In this document: positions 26,976-35,138 of the stretch, piece after piece
How positions within the stretch are numbered: the stretch's first letter is position 1
Layout of the letters: each line of letters starts with the position of its first letter
Assembly: GCA_003565735.1 (NCBI GenBank)
Contig: PXBB01000120.1
Span: 1 to 48,032 of the forward strand
Length of the DNA stretch: 48,032 nucleotides
Direction: 5' to 3'
Origin: Bacteroidales bacterium
Lineage (GTDB): Bacteria; Bacteroidota; Bacteroidia; Bacteroidales; PXBB01
Position numbers and translations under genes: made by a program
Notes under the pieces: generated by a model
The model's database searches: none
The model's input: only the letters and a program-made list of their open reading frames with translations
Told to the model about the DNA's origin: nothing

Positions 26976-27692
26976 ATGAAAGATATGCATAGGCTTATTG
27001 AAGTGGGGGCGTTAAAAAAAAATTATGTTGTAGGCAAAGAGGTTGTTAAAGCACTTAGAGGTGTAGATATAACAATTAATAAAAACGAGTATGTTGCAGT
27101 TATGGGGGCATCAGGTTCGGGAAAATCCACACTAATGAACATCCTTGGCTGCTTAGACACCCCGACCTCGGGCTCTTATATGCTTAATGAAAAAACTGTC
27201 AGCAGCATGACCGACAACGAGCTGGCACAAATTAGAAATAAAGAAATTGGTTTTATTTTTCAATCTTTCAACTTATTACCACGTGCCACAACTTTGGAAA
27301 ATGTGATGTTGCCACTTGTTTATGCCGGTGTTGGCAGAGAGCATAGGGAAGAGAAAGCATTAAAAGTGCTCAAAGATGTTGGCTTGGAGGAAAGAGTAAA
27401 CCATAAACCCAACGAGCTTTCAGGCGGGCAAAAACAACGTGTAGCTATTGCCAGAGCTTTGGTAAACAACCCGTCGCTGATACTGGCCGACGAACCTACC
27501 GGTAACCTTGACTCCAAAATATCTCTTGAAATCATGTCTTTACTACAGGACATTCATAATGCTGGTAACACCATTATTATTGTGACCCATGAGGACGATA
27601 TAGCCCAGTGTGCTCAAAGAATTATCAGACTTAAAGATGGGCTTATTGAGTTTGATGTATTAAATGATAACACAAACAAAACATTGAGGTAG
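26976..27692 (+). CDS. ABC transporter ATPase, LolD/MacB type
   Basis: 238 residues. Walker [10 protein letters not shown] is at 44-52, the signature LSGGQ at about 148-152, and [13 protein letters not shown] near 167-179, diagnostic of the MacB/LolD/FtsE-like group that works with FtsX-type permeases to move lipoproteins, peptides or drugs. No permease gene is adjacent: glyA follows and the BFN gene diverges. It must pair with a permease encoded elsewhere. Transcription may start from the repeat-derived element just upstream. Confidence 0.9.
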   Translation: MKDMHRLIEVGALKKNYVVGKEVVKALRGVDITINKNEYVAVMGASGSGKSTLMNILGCLDTPTSGSYMLNEKTVSSMTDNELAQIRNKEIGFIFQSFNLLPRATTLENVMLPLVYAGVGREHREEKALKVLKDVGLEERVNHKPNELSGGQKQRVAIARALVNNPSLILADEPTGNLDSKISLEIMSLLQDIHNAGNTIIIVTHEDDIAQCAQRIIRLKDGLIEFDVLNDNTNKTLR

Positions 27693-27777
27693 TATTGTAA
27701 TTTTTGGGATAAACTAAAACCCGCAAAAGGATTTCAATATTTTTAGGCATTTTAGTTCTATTTTGAAAATAATTTTC

Positions 27778-27785
27778 TAATTTTG
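27778..27785 (+). promoter_or_regulatory. Predicted -7 element of glyA
   Basis: TAATTTTG, 38 bases before the glyA ATG. A TTTG lies 12 bases upstream, too close for the usual -33 spacing. Confidence 0.35.
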
Positions 27786-27823
27786 AGCCCCTAAGAAAAT
27801 ACAAATCAAAAACATATATCAAC

Positions 27824-29104
27824 ATGGAAAAAGATACAAAAGTATTCGATCTTATTGAGCAGGAATACAAGAGGCAGCTTCACGGTATTGAATTGATAGC
27901 TTCAGAGAATTTTGTTAGTGAACAAGTTTTAAAAGCTATGGGTAGCGTGATGACAAACAAGTATGCAGAAGGTTATCCGGGAAAGAGGTATTATGGTGGT
28001 TGCCAGATAGTGGATCAAACAGAACAATTAGCCATTGATCGGGCCAAAGAACTTTTTGGTGCAGAGTGGGCTAATGTACAGTCTCACTCAGGTGCACAAG
28101 CTAATGCCGCCGTAATGTTAGCTGTATTAAAACCTGGTGATACATTTTTAGGTCTTGATTTAGCGCATGGAGGGCATCTTTCACATGGAGCTCCGGTAAA
28201 TCTTTCCGGTATTCTTTATAAACCTGTTTCATATGGTGTTAAGGAAGAAACGGGCGTTATTGATTATGACGCTATGGAGCGTATTGCTATTCAGGAGCAA
28301 CCCAAACTTATTATTGCCGGTGCATCAGCTTATGCCCGTGATTGGAATTATGAACGTATGAGAGCTATAGCCGATAAAGTGGGGGCTATACTTATGGCAG
28401 ATATTGCACATCCGGCCGGTCTTATTGCCAAAGGCTTACTTAACAACCCTTTACCGCATTGCCATATCCTTACTACAACTACTCACAAAACCCTTAGGGG
28501 CCCACGTGGCGGTATGATTCTTATAGGCAATGATTTTGAAAACCCATGGGGCCTTACAACGCCCAAAGGAAAAGTCAAAATGATGTCGCAGATTCTCGAT
28601 TCAGCAGTCTTCCCGGGAACACAAGGTGGCCCTCTCGAACATGTTATAGCTGCAAAAGCTGTAGCTTTTGGCGAAGCCCTATCAGACTCCTATGAAGATT
28701 ATTGCCGGCAAGTAATGAAAAACGCACAGACAATGGCTAAAGCTTTTGTTGATAAAGGCTATCATGTGGTATCTGGTGGCACCGACAACCATTTGTTGTT
28801 GATAGACCTTAGAAAAAACTTTCCGGACATTACCGGTAAAGTAGTTGAAAATACCTTAGTGAAAGCGGACATAACCATCAATAAAAATATGGTGCCTTTT
28901 GATAGCCGATCTCCATTCCAGACTTCAGGTATTAGACTTGGAACTGCTGCTGTTACGACCCGTGGGCTTAAAGAAAATCATATCATCGAAATCGTTGAAT
29001 TGATTGACAAAGTCATTTGCAACATTGAGGATGAAAAGGTCATTCAGGATGTGCGCCTGAAAACTAATGAGTTGATGAGCGCTTTCCCACTATTTTCATA
29101 CTGA
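27824..29104 (+). CDS. glyA: Serine hydroxymethyltransferase
   Basis: 426 residues, standard for GlyA. It interconverts serine and glycine with tetrahydrofolate, supplying one-carbon units. [11 protein letters not shown] lies near 17, [16 protein letters not shown] near 42-57, the AHPAG/PLP region near 195, and the PLP lysine within [13 protein letters not shown] (Lys 222). All expected motifs are intact. It stands alone on the plus strand and ends facing hypA; the 157-base gap between them shows no clear terminator. Confidence 0.97.
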   Translation: MEKDTKVFDLIEQEYKRQLHGIELIASENFVSEQVLKAMGSVMTNKYAEGYPGKRYYGGCQIVDQTEQLAIDRAKELFGAEWANVQSHSGAQANAAVMLAVLKPGDTFLGLDLAHGGHLSHGAPVNLSGILYKPVSYGVKEETGVIDYDAMERIAIQEQPKLIIAGASAYARDWNYERMRAIADKVGAILMADIAHPAGLIAKGLLNNPLPHCHILTTTTHKTLRGPRGGMILIGNDFENPWGLTTPKGKVKMMSQILDSAVFPGTQGGPLEHVIAAKAVAFGEALSDSYEDYCRQVMKNAQTMAKAFVDKGYHVVSGGTDNHLLLIDLRKNFPDITGKVVENTLVKADITINKNMVPFDSRSPFQTSGIRLGTAAVTTRGLKENHIIEIVELIDKVICNIEDEKVIQDVRLKTNELMSAFPLFSY

Positions 29105-29261
29105 TAAACTGCTGAACCCTAAAGATGCATTACAGTTTCAAGCACCTTCTATTCCGAGTTTTCTCTATAAAACCGTGCCGTTAACTGCATTTGCTTGACG
29201 GAAATCTTGCTATATTCAGAGCTTCAAGATTTATTTCGAAGTACTGTGCTGTTGTACGTGT

Positions 29262-29603
29262 TTAATCGAAGCTAAAACTTTTTATGCGCAATTCGTTCCC
29301 TTTGATGAGTGTGGTTTTTATTGATTGGCACCTCGGACAAGGCGTGGCATAATTGCTTGTTTCAAATTCGTTCAAACAATCATTACATTTAGCCAGAGCT
29401 TGTATTTTAAGCACTTTGAATTGGGTTTTTTGAAAGATGTGAGATTTGGGTGCGTTATTTAAAGCAAAATCAAGTGCACTAAACTCCACGCCGCTTAGGA
29501 GACCTACCTCCAATTCAATTTCTTTAATTTCTTTAGCCTTGTGTTTTTGGGCGTTATCCTCTACCGTGTTAAGGATATTCATAACTATGGATAATTCGTG
29601 CAT
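29262..29603 (-). CDS. hypA: Hydrogenase nickel-insertion protein HypA
   Basis: 113 residues. The N-terminal MHELS supplies the nickel ligand His 2, and a CxxC...CxxC zinc site is present (Cys 73, 76, 89, 92). HypA hands Ni2+ to the large subunit of [NiFe]-hydrogenase, normally together with the GTPase HypB. It lies downstream of the nickel transporter genes on the same strand but is separated from nikO by a 199-base repeat element. HypB is not encoded in the window. Confidence 0.95.
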   Translation of the reverse strand: MHELSIVMNILNTVEDNAQKHKAKEIKEIELEVGLLSGVEFSALDFALNNAPKSHIFQKTQFKVLKIQALAKCNDCLNEFETSNYATPCPRCQSIKTTLIKGNELRIKSFSFD

Positions 29604-29646
29604 AAGCGTTTTTTAAGCAAAGCTACATAAAATATGTTAAGCCTAT

Positions 29647-29845
29647 CCTGCATTATTCACAAAAAGTAAACAAAAATAATTTATAAGATTGATTATCAAT
29701 TCAAAACTTTATTTTTGTTTACTTTTAGCAAGTGCTTTTACTTTAGGCCATCTGCTTCGTTGCGAAAGCCTTGAAATAGTTTACTATGTCGGCAGCTTTC
29801 GACGCCTCACATCTGACCAAAATTAAAAGCATGAATAATACAAGC
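29647..29845 (-). repeat. MITE-like intergenic repeat, copy B (inverted relative to copy A)
   Basis: The reverse complement runs from GCTTGTATTATTCATGC to TGAATAATGCAGG and follows copy A at 22097-22310 base by base with few changes. Both hairpins are kept: GTCGAAAGC with GCTTTCGC, and two AAAAGTAAACAAAA-type arms. One terminal repeat has drifted. The element fills nearly all of the gap between nikO and hypA, and its edge coincides with the nikO stop codon (29845-29847). Confidence 0.85.
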
Positions 29846-30582
29846 TATAAAGTGTGACATATTTTTTTATAAAAACTCAAATCGAGACCATTTTTGTTTA
29901 GCAAATTATCATCTGAAAGGATGTCTTTGGCAGTGCCTATATTTGTGATATGTCCTTGGTTTAAAATGGCAATCCTATCGCAAAAAACGGCTAATGGTAA
30001 TAACGACTGTGATACGACTACAACAGTTGAAGGGAGTTGTTTCAAAGTGTTAACCAATTGCTTCACCATGCTGCTGTCCAGGTTTGCAAAAGGTTCGTCA
30101 AAAGCCAAAATATGAGGTTTTGTAGCCAGTACTGTAGCCAATGCCACCCGCTTCTTTTCGCCTAAAGAAAGCTGATGCGGCACACGTTTTTCGTAGCCTT
30201 TCAGGTTTAACTTTTCTATGGCCAATGTTACCATTTCAGAAATAGTTTTGGCATCGTATCCAAAATGTAGCGGCCCGAAGGCAATGTCTTCTTCAACACT
30301 ACTGCTGAAAAGTTGATCGTCAGGATTTTGAAAAACAATACCTACTTTGCGGCGTATTTCTGAAAGTGTATTTTTTGTCACTGCTACGCCTCCTATTTCT
30401 ATGGTTCCTTGACCCATGAGCAAGCCGTTTAAATGCAGCAGAAGTGTTGACTTACCTGCGCCCATAGGGCCAATAATACCTATTTTTTCACCGGCTTTTA
30501 CTTCCAGGTTAAGATTATTCAAAACTTTCCGAGTTTTATCATAAGCGAAACTCAGGTTTTTTATTTTAATATCAGCATGCAT
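29845..30582 (-). CDS. nikO: Nickel/cobalt ECF transporter ATPase (NikO/CbiO)
   Basis: 245 residues. Walker A GPMGAGKST lies at 38-46, the signature LSLGEKKRVALA near 137 and Walker B ILAFDEPFANLD near 159. This is the ATPase that energises the group I ECF transporter with the NikQ/CbiQ membrane protein. It starts 18 bases after nikQ. Nickel rather than cobalt is inferred from the hyp genes on either side. A repeat element begins at its stop codon. Confidence 0.92.
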   Translation of the reverse strand: MHADIKIKNLSFAYDKTRKVLNNLNLEVKAGEKIGIIGPMGAGKSTLLLHLNGLLMGQGTIEIGGVAVTKNTLSEIRRKVGIVFQNPDDQLFSSSVEEDIAFGPLHFGYDAKTISEMVTLAIEKLNLKGYEKRVPHQLSLGEKKRVALATVLATKPHILAFDEPFANLDSSMVKQLVNTLKQLPSTVVVVSQSLLPLAVFCDRIAILNQGHITNIGTAKDILSDDNLLNKNGLDLSFYKKICHTL

Positions 30583-30600
30583 GTTGACAACATATTTATT

Positions 30601-31371
30601 TTAGTTAAATAACTGTAATACAGGTTCCATGAACCTTATAAGTGCAAAAATTGCAAGAAAAATGAATGAAAAAATAAGTTCATGGGGCTTAATTCGAAAA
30701 TGCTTAATTGTTTTGAATGAACCGTCGAAACCTCTGGATAGCATGGCATTATAAACCTTTTTAGACCGCTCCCAGCTTCGTAAAAAAATCAAAGCCATCT
30801 GGCTACTGTACACTTTTAGCCGATGCTTTTTCATAATATTTGGAGCTCTGCTCTTTTGAGCTGTTTCAATTTTATGAGCTTCGCCGGCCAGCAAAAAAAT
30901 ATATCTGAACATTATAGCTATAACAAATCCCATAAAACGTGGCATGCCTATTTTTTGCAGAGCTGCTATTAAATGATTTATCTTTTCGGTAAGTATTAAA
31001 ACAAGCAGCAGAGAAAAAGAACACAGCGCTTTTAGAAAAATTGACAAAGCCACGTAAAGGCTGCGTTCCAATGACATTTCCGAAATACTTTCGCCACCTA
31101 TAAGAACAGAAAGTGGAAAAAAAAGAGCGGCTGCAAGTAAAAAAGGCAATACCAAAAGCAAACGTTTAAAAAATTGAACCAGAGGAATTTTGCTTATGAA
31201 TAGTATGCTAAGAATGACCGTGCCGTAAAAAATAAATGAATTTACGTCTCCTTGTTTTTCAGACACCATAATAAATATGGATAAGAACGTCAGTATTATT
31301 TTCAGACGTGCATCTAACCGATGCACTAATGAATTTATACCAACTGATGTGTCTGATACTAAGGGCTTCAA
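30601..31371 (-). CDS. nikQ: Nickel/cobalt ECF transporter T component (NikQ/CbiQ)
   Basis: 256 residues with five to six membrane segments. The cytoplasmic arginine motifs used to couple the ATPase are visible (AQKSRAPN near 188, MLSRGFDG near 223). The start is TTG at 31371; no ATG lies between the upstream gene and the first membrane segment. It begins 4 bases after the nikL-like stop, so translation is probably coupled. It forms the transporter with NikM and NikO. Confidence 0.9.
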   Translation of the reverse strand: MKPLVSDTSVGINSLVHRLDARLKIILTFLSIFIMVSEKQGDVNSFIFYGTVILSILFISKIPLVQFFKRLLLVLPFLLAAALFFPLSVLIGGESISEMSLERSLYVALSIFLKALCSFSLLLVLILTEKINHLIAALQKIGMPRFMGFVIAIMFRYIFLLAGEAHKIETAQKSRAPNIMKKHRLKVYSSQMALIFLRSWERSKKVYNAMLSRGFDGSFKTIKHFRIKPHELIFSFIFLAIFALIRFMEPVLQLFN

Positions 31372-31375
31372 TTTT

Positions 31376-31909
31376 TTATTTTTTTCCCGATTTTAAACCA
31401 AAAGCCAAACCTGTTATCCCAAATATTATAGCTAAGCCAAAAATGATTTTATACACCAAGGGTATCTCAGCTGAACTTAAGTGGGCATGATCATGCGTAT
31501 GTTCATGAGAGCAATGATGTTTCTCTTTTTTTTTAGGTTCTTCGGCACAGCCGTCGGCATGTGAGTCCTCTTTTTTATAATTGTCTTCAAAGAAAGAAGT
31601 ACTTATTTCAAGTTGCCCTTCGCGCCTGTGACCCATATTATCATCAACCTTTACTTTCCATAAACCGTGCATATCAGGCATAAAAATAAAACGGCCGTAT
31701 GAGTCGGTGCGCCCTTTTTGAAAAACCTCTTCAGTTTCGGGCGATAATACCTCTACATTGGCGTTAGCCACCATATTATTTTTTGAAAAACCTGCTTCGA
31801 TAATAACAAAAGGGTGTTTTACTTCAAAATCTAAATTTAGTGCGTGAGCCCATAAGTTTGCTGAACAAAAAAAGAGGATAACAATGTTTAAGGTCAATTT
31901 TTTTTTCAT
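31376..31909 (-). CDS. nikL: Nickel transport accessory protein, NikL-like, histidine-rich
   Basis: 177 residues. A signal peptide (about 1-21, ending LWAHA) leads to an extracytoplasmic beta domain (about 22-110) resembling carboxypeptidase-regulatory / DUF4198-like folds. A metal-binding stretch at about 115-143 has eight His and two Cys in close range. One C-terminal membrane helix (about 150-170) follows. It takes the position of the small NikN/CbiN subunit between nikM and nikQ. NikL-type proteins are known as extra components of nickel ECF transporters; I infer periplasmic Ni2+ capture. Confidence 0.75.
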   Translation of the reverse strand: MKKKLTLNIVILFFCSANLWAHALNLDFEVKHPFVIIEAGFSKNNMVANANVEVLSPETEEVFQKGRTDSYGRFIFMPDMHGLWKVKVDDNMGHRREGQLEISTSFFEDNYKKEDSHADGCAEEPKKKEKHHCSHEHTHDHAHLSSAEIPLVYKIIFGLAIIFGITGLAFGLKSGKK

Positions 31910-31920
31910 GTTGTTGTTTT

Positions 31921-32496
31921 TTAGTTAATAATATCGGATTTTACTTTTTTAAAAAATTTTACTATTGAAACGGCCAGAACGCCTTCTAATAAAGCCAGTA
32001 CAATATATACCGAAAAAATATAAAAAATGCCCATGCCATATCCTGATAGGCGAAATTCAATAGCCATAAGCATGGCAGGTAGCATTATACCCACAAAGCC
32101 GGCTAAAAACGATCTGAATATTTCCGGTATGTGCTTTACACGCCATAACAACCAGGCAAAAAAAGCACCGGCGCCCATGTTTAAAGCATTGATAACCAGT
32201 ACGAAAAGACCGCCATGCTGAAAAATAAATGTTTGCAGCAGGAGCACACTGAAAATTACCGGGAAAGCCCGCAATCCTAATATAATACCTGCCAATCCAA
32301 AAAGCCCGGGATGAATGGACGTGCCTGCTATTGGAATATGTAATAGCGACGATACAAACAAGGCTGCCCCTGTGATGCCCATTACAGGAATTTCTTCTGC
32401 CTGAAGTTTACGTCCTGAAAAATACACCAGGCTAACAGATACCACACCTGCTGCTATACTTAAATGTATGTCAATAATTCCATCTGCTATATGCAT
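31921..32496 (-). CDS. nikM: Nickel/cobalt ECF transporter S component (NikM/CbiM)
   Basis: 191 residues, short for the family but with the essential N-terminal MHIADG, in which Met 1 and His 2 help coordinate Ni2+ or Co2+. A third ligand is probably His in GTSIHPG near 60. Six to seven membrane helices are predicted. The protein binds the metal and gives the transporter its specificity. It begins a four-gene operon after hypE, with 150 bases between them. TACCTTTG and TAATTTTG (minus strand, 32513-32506 and 32524-32517) are candidate promoter elements. Confidence 0.9.
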   Translation of the reverse strand: MHIADGIIDIHLSIAAGVVSVSLVYFSGRKLQAEEIPVMGITGAALFVSSLLHIPIAGTSIHPGLFGLAGIILGLRAFPVIFSVLLLQTFIFQHGGLFVLVINALNMGAGAFFAWLLWRVKHIPEIFRSFLAGFVGIMLPAMLMAIEFRLSGYGMGIFYIFSVYIVLALLEGVLAVSIVKFFKKVKSDIIN

Positions 32497-32505
32497 AAGA
32501 TTCTA

Positions 32506-32524
32506 CAAAGGTATTACAAAATTA
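32506..32524 (-). promoter_or_regulatory. Two overlapping-region -7 elements upstream of nikM
   Basis: On the minus strand TAATTTTG (32524-32517) and TACCTTTG (32513-32506) both match TAnnTTTG, 20 and 9 bases before the ATG. The nearer one would leave almost no leader. No TTTG -33 box was found. No cobalamin or NiCo riboswitch-like structure was recognised in the 150-base gap. Confidence 0.3.
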
Positions 32525-32646
32525 GATATTGTTGCTACTGTTTTTTTATTTCATGTTTTTTTTGAACTGTAGCAATAGTTGTAAGTTTTTTGTCAGATGT
32601 TTGAGAAAAAAAGAACAAAATTTTTTCTGAACCTGAATAATGCAGC

Positions 32647-33663
32647 TTAACAAATGCGGGGAAGTTGTTCCCCTGCAAGCATATCAATAATACGTTTGCC
32701 GCCGACAATAGTATTAAGAATAGCTTTATGAGGATGCTTATCAGTTATCTCTCCGATGATGGCAGCATGTGTACCATATTCATTTTTCCGCATGATATCA
32801 ATGACATTATCAGCATCTTCAGGAGCTACGACCATAATGAGTTTCCCTTCGTTAGCTACATAAAAAGGGTCGAAGCCAAGCAGTTCGCACATACCTCTGA
32901 CATTTTCATTGACCAGTATTTGTGATTCATCAACTTCCAGACCTGTATTGTTTTTTTTAGCTATTTCGCAAAAAACGCCAGCTATACCACCTCTGGTTGC
33001 ATCGCGCATAAATTTAACATGAGCGTTGCTGTCAAGAACAGATTTGATAAGTTTATTAAGAGGGGCACAGTCTGAGGATATATTAGATTTGAAACTTCCA
33101 AAATTTCGTGCAGCCATAACAGCCATACCATGGTCTGCAATACTGCCGTTGATAATTATTTTATCGCCAGGTCTGATATCATCACCCGAACTTATAGGTT
33201 TATGCTCAGGTTTTAGAGTGCCTATGCCGGCTGTGTTAATGAATATTTTATCACAAGATCCTTTTTGAACCACTTTGGTGTCGCCGGTAACAATTTTTAC
33301 GTTGGCTTTCATGGCTTCTTCTGCCATGCTTTTAACTATAGTTTCGAGTATGTCGATTGGCAGACCTTCTTCTATGATAAAGCCGGCGCTAAGGTGTTCG
33401 GGGGTTGCTCCGGCTACCGAAAGGTCGTTAACAGTACCACATACAGCCAAGTTGCCTATGTTGCCACCCGGAAAAATAACAGGATCAACCACATAAGAAT
33501 CGGTAGTAAAAGCCATTAAGCCCCGTGAGGTTTCAATCAGTGCCGAGTCAGTTTGCTGATTTAATAAGGGGTTGTCGAAATATTTGATGAAAAGGTTTTT
33601 AATGAGCTCGTCGGACATTTTGCCGCCGCTGCCATGCCCTAATAATATTTTTTCAGTTGTCAT
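32647..33663 (-). CDS. hypE: Hydrogenase maturation protein HypE
   Basis: 338 residues, normal length. It starts with LGHGSGGKMSDELI, carries the AIR-synthase-like fold, and ends in PRIC, whose C-terminal Cys receives a carbamoyl group from HypF. HypE then dehydrates it to a thiocyanate that becomes an iron cyanide ligand. The ATG overlaps the hypD stop in an ATGA (33660-33663), indicating translational coupling. It is the last gene of hypCDE. Confidence 0.97.
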   Translation of the reverse strand: MTTEKILLGHGSGGKMSDELIKNLFIKYFDNPLLNQQTDSALIETSRGLMAFTTDSYVVDPVIFPGGNIGNLAVCGTVNDLSVAGATPEHLSAGFIIEEGLPIDILETIVKSMAEEAMKANVKIVTGDTKVVQKGSCDKIFINTAGIGTLKPEHKPISSGDDIRPGDKIIINGSIADHGMAVMAARNFGSFKSNISSDCAPLNKLIKSVLDSNAHVKFMRDATRGGIAGVFCEIAKKNNTGLEVDESQILVNENVRGMCELLGFDPFYVANEGKLIMVVAPEDADNVIDIMRKNEYGTHAAIIGEITDKHPHKAILNTIVGGKRIIDMLAGEQLPRIC

Positions 33664-34739
33664 ATGTTAAATCTTAAATATGCGTTACAAGCGCCTTCAT
33701 GAGATACCATACATGCTCCGACAGGGTTAGCATTGGTGCATACAGTACCAAAGAGGGCACAATCGTCAGGTTTTTTAAGCCCTTTGAGGATATCACCACA
33801 AATACAGCCTTTCTCTTCTATTGTGTCTTCTACCTCAACATCAAAGTGGTTTTCAGCATCCAGGTGCTTGTACGTATTACTCAATTTGAGTCCGCTTTTT
33901 GGTAGTGTGCCAAGTCCACGCCACCAGTCGTCTCTGAGGGTGAAAACATCATTGATGATTTTTTGTGCTTTGGTATTGCCTTCAGGTTTAACAACGCGCC
34001 TGTACTGAATTTCTACTCCAAAATCTTTGTTGTTAATTTGTTTAACAAGCATATAAACTGACTGAAGTATATCTACAGCTTCAAAGCCGGCAATGACACA
34101 ACCTACCTTATGTTTACGAACCACCTCATCGTAAATACCGGCCCCTGTAATAGCACTTACATGTCCGGGAGCAATGTAGCCATCAATTTTCACACCTTCG
34201 TCGATGAGTGCACCTAAAGCAGGTGGCATTATTTTATGAGCACTGAACAGAAAGAAGTTCTCCAGTTTTGTATTGTAAGCGTTGTACATACCTGCTGCTG
34301 TACTGGCTACTGTTGTTTCGAAGCCAATGCCAAGAAAGATGATTTTCTTTGCAGGATTATGCCGTGCTAATTCAATAGCATCCAGTATTGAATATACCAT
34401 GCGAATGTCGGCTCCTTTAGCTTTCTCCGCGTTAAGGGATGATGTTGATCCGGGTACTCTTATTAAATCGCCAAAAGTACATATAATAACATTAGGGAGC
34501 CTGCTGTAAGCCACGGCTTGGTCGATATACCTACGTCCTGTCACGCACACTGGACACCCCGGCCCGGATAGAAGTTTAATGCTTTTTGGGAGCATTGCAG
34601 GAATGCCAAACTTTTGAATAGCCCAGGTATGACCTCCGCAAACTTCCATTAAAGAAATCTCATCACGCATTTCGGATTTTATTTTGGATACTATTTTTTT
34701 TACCAAAGATGCGTCGCGATACTCGTCGATATGTTTCAT
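33660..34739 (-). CDS. hypD: Hydrogenase maturation protein HypD
   Basis: 359 residues. Motifs include MEVCGGHTWAIQKFGI near 32-47 and LSGPGCPVCVTG near 58-69, and the C-terminal cysteines for a [4Fe-4S] cluster lie near 310-350 (CICGDIL, then GACMVSHEGAC). HypD, with HypC, is the scaffold on which the Fe(CN)2CO unit is built before transfer to the hydrogenase large subunit. It lies 5 bases after hypC and overlaps hypE by 4 bases. Confidence 0.97.
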   Translation of the reverse strand: MKHIDEYRDASLVKKIVSKIKSEMRDEISLMEVCGGHTWAIQKFGIPAMLPKSIKLLSGPGCPVCVTGRRYIDQAVAYSRLPNVIICTFGDLIRVPGSTSSLNAEKAKGADIRMVYSILDAIELARHNPAKKIIFLGIGFETTVASTAAGMYNAYNTKLENFFLFSAHKIMPPALGALIDEGVKIDGYIAPGHVSAITGAGIYDEVVRKHKVGCVIAGFEAVDILQSVYMLVKQINNKDFGVEIQYRRVVKPEGNTKAQKIINDVFTLRDDWWRGLGTLPKSGLKLSNTYKHLDAENHFDVEVEDTIEEKGCICGDILKGLKKPDDCALFGTVCTNANPVGACMVSHEGACNAYLRFNI

Positions 34740-34744
34740 GGATT

Positions 34745-34996
34745 TTACTTTTCCTCGTTTTCCTCTTTTTCTATCTCATCCTCTATTTCGTCCAATTCTT
34801 TAAGCAGCCGGAATGTTTCCATAGCTTCGGCTTCACTTATTTTTTCGAGAGCAAAACCTGTGTGTAGCAGCACATAGTCGCCTATTTCAACGTCTTCAAG
34901 CAACTGTATGGAAGCTTCATATTCTGTGCCTCCCACGGAAACTAATGCTTTGTCGCCATTGATGCTCTTTATTTTAGCAGGAATTCCTAAACACAT
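34745..34996 (-). CDS. hypC: Hydrogenase assembly chaperone HypC
   Basis: 83 residues. The MCLGIPAKI start supplies Cys 2, essential for carrying iron and for contacting HypD and the hydrogenase precursor. The C-terminus is unusually acidic (seven Glu in the last ten residues), beyond the core fold. It begins the hypCDE unit, which has its own promoter-like element in the gap after hypF. Confidence 0.96.
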   Translation of the reverse strand: MCLGIPAKIKSINGDKALVSVGGTEYEASIQLLEDVEIGDYVLLHTGFALEKISEAEAMETFRLLKELDEIEDEIEKEENEEK

Positions 34997-35028
34997 AGTT
35001 GTGATTTTTGTTAAAAATTATACGTGTG

Positions 35029-35036
35029 CAAAGTTA
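35029..35036 (-). promoter_or_regulatory. Predicted -7 element of hypCDE
   Basis: The minus strand reads TAACTTTG, matching TAnnTTTG, 32 bases before the hypC ATG. It lies in the 142-base gap after hypF and suggests independent transcription of hypCDE. No exact -33 box. Confidence 0.4.
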
Positions 35037-35138
35037 TGAAATAATAATGATTTGGAATATGAACAATCTGGAATATCCCGAGTGTGATAGTTACAGAAAA
35101 AAGTACTTCATTTTAATGGGTTGTGTGTAATAAAAAAA

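Noticed and set aside
29105-29261. Possible tRNA or small RNA between glyA and hypA
   Set aside because: No cloverleaf, T-loop or conserved RNA motif could be recognised.
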